The notes under the pieces were generated by a model. It was not told the DNA's origin, searched no databases, and worked only from the letters and a program-made list of their open reading frames with translations. From Copromyces sp. CBS 386.78 (lineage: Eukaryota > Ascomycota > Sordariomycetes > Sordariales > Sordariaceae): DNA of 64,000 bases. The DNA lies in NCBI GenBank assembly GCA_030685235.1, contig MU839102.1, forward strand, positions 372,001 through 436,000, read 5' to 3'. Position numbers and translations under genes: made by a program. Below, piece by piece: positions 63,102 through 64,000 of the stretch. Numbering within the stretch: the stretch's first letter is position 1; each line of letters opens with the position of its first letter.

Positions 63102-63971
63102 TTATCTAACCCCAGTTCCTCTCAGCGCTTCAAGAGCATCTAGATCCGAGAACTTCGTGTGCCCTATCCCACTCCCCCAGTAATCCTTGGGCATCATATG
63201 CCCATAAGTAATCAAATGCCTAAACAGCAGTCCACGCTGCTGAAACTCCTCACCGCACAGTAGGCATATAGTTTTTAACTCTTTCCTGGCCCGCTTGATC
63301 CTTTCCGCGTTGGGCTCTTGATCTTGTTCTGCTGCGTCTTCAGCCTCTTCTCTCGCCCGCTTTTGCCTTTCCTGTTGCTGGTGTTGTTGATGTTGCTGCA
63401 AAAGCTCTTGCTGCACTCGTTCCCGCTCGAGCTCTGCTTGGCGGTACAACGCTTGTCGTTCTATTTCTTCCGCCTCTTCCTCCCTCTTGACGATCTCCTG
63501 TCTTCGTCTCAGCTCCTCCTGCCGCTTCAATTCTTCTTCTTCCTTTTCCTGTCGTTCCCGCTCGAGCTCTTGCCGACTCAAGGCTTGTCTCCTACGCTCT
63601 AGTTCTTCCTCTTCTTCCTCCCTCTTGACTATCGCCTGCGTTCGTCTCAACTCCTCCTGTCTCTTCAACTCCTCCTGTCTCTTCAACTCCTCCTGTCTCT
63701 TCAACTCCTCCTGTCTCTTCAACTCCTCTTGTCTCTTCAACTCCTCTGGTCTCTTCAACTCCTCTTGTCTCTTCAGCTCACCCTGTTTCTTTGACTCCTC
63801 CTCTCCCTTTTTCTTCCAGAAAAATGACAATACCTCTTGTCGCTTATTTCGTCCCTCTGGCGTTTTCCTGTTCGTTGACTCAGTAGCCACTCGCTGTGAC
63901 TCTCTCTCCTCTGCCTCCTCCTCTATTCTTTGCTGCTCCTGGTGCATCGGCACCGCGTTATGCCCCGCCAT
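63102..63971 (-). CDS. Coiled-coil protein with C-terminal C2H2 zinc finger, 289 aa or longer
   Basis: The frame ends at 63,102; no in-frame stop is seen between the ATG at 63,971 and the window edge, so the start may lie further upstream. Residues about 60-225 are an E/K/R/Q-rich coiled coil containing seven tandem ELKRQE-type hexapeptides. Near the C-terminus is one finger, C-x2-C-x12-H-x5-H, in CLLCGEEFQQRGLLFRHLITYGH. A conserved-looking tail (MPKDYWGSGIGHTKFSDLDALEAL) follows. It may bind nucleic acid (inferred from the finger alone). No named family is recognised. Confidence 0.75.
   Translation of the reverse strand: MAGHNAVPMHQEQQRIEEEAEERESQRVATESTNRKTPEGRNKRQEVLSFFWKKKGEEESKKQGELKRQEELKRPEELKRQEELKRQEELKRQEELKRQEELKRQEELRRTQAIVKREEEEEELERRRQALSRQELERERQEKEEEELKRQEELRRRQEIVKREEEAEEIERQALYRQAELERERVQQELLQQHQQHQQQERQKRAREEAEDAAEQDQEPNAERIKRARKELKTICLLCGEEFQQRGLLFRHLITYGHMMPKDYWGSGIGHTKFSDLDALEALRGTGVR
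63646..63790. repeat. 18-bp coding minisatellite in the coiled-coil gene
   Basis: About seven to eight copies of an 18-bp unit (ctgtctcttcaactcctc on plus) run in frame and encode ELKRQE. One copy differs (ELKRPE). Copy number is likely to vary between strains. Confidence 0.85.
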
Positions 63972-64000
63972 TATCTCGTCTCCTGTCTCGACTGCCGGGT

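Noticed and set aside
1..64000. CRISPR arrays, bacterial operons, rRNA genes
   Set aside because: No regularly spaced direct repeats with unique spacers, no ribosome binding sites and no rRNA signatures were seen; the sequence is fungal.

Overview
The window looks like part of a filamentous ascomycete genome (Pezizomycotina, most likely a sordariomycete). Its genes have short introns with GTANGT-type donors and CTAAC-like branch sites. Alternating with the gene-bearing sequence are long AT-rich blocks whose retrotransposons are saturated with C-to-T and G-to-A changes at CpA/TpG, the signature of repeat-induced point mutation (RIP). The genus cannot be fixed from this sequence.

Layout. Bases 1-456 hold the broken 5' end of a Mutator-like (MULE) transposase gene on the minus strand. 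Bases about 870-33,480 are a nested mass of RIP-inactivated Ty3/gypsy LTR retrotransposons: element 1 (+), a truncated element 2 (-), element 3 (-, bounded by direct repeats at about 11,626 and 21,070) and element 4 (+, 21,662-32,661). Element 4 is exactly 11,000 bp, with 193-bp LTRs and an ATTAT target duplication. A gene-bearing island follows from about 33,600 to 53,718. It carries a five-exon active Ser/Thr kinase (-), a divergent gene for a helical N-terminal domain joined to a pseudokinase (+), the mitochondrial iron-sulfur factor CAF17/IBA57 (-) and a conserved-looking acidic protein of unknown function (-). Between the last two are about 9 kb without a convincing gene, apart from a 323-bp foldback element. 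Bases 53,719-59,234 are a RIP-inactivated copia-like element (-) with 150-bp LTRs. The last 4.8 kb is ordinary sequence ending in a coiled-coil, C2H2-finger protein (-).

How it fits together. No metabolic cluster is present. The most suggestive gene arrangement is the divergent pair at 33.9-38.3 kb: an apparently active kinase beside a helical-domain plus pseudokinase protein. This is an arrangement that formally resembles RIPK/MLKL-type cell-death pairs. In the repeat blocks, all five retroelements have lost the RT catalytic Asp pair in the same way (YxDD to YxNN). At least two gypsy elements keep a long extra reading frame downstream of pol. In element 4 that frame is 578 codons, runs without a frame break, and matches no gag or pol domain I recognise.
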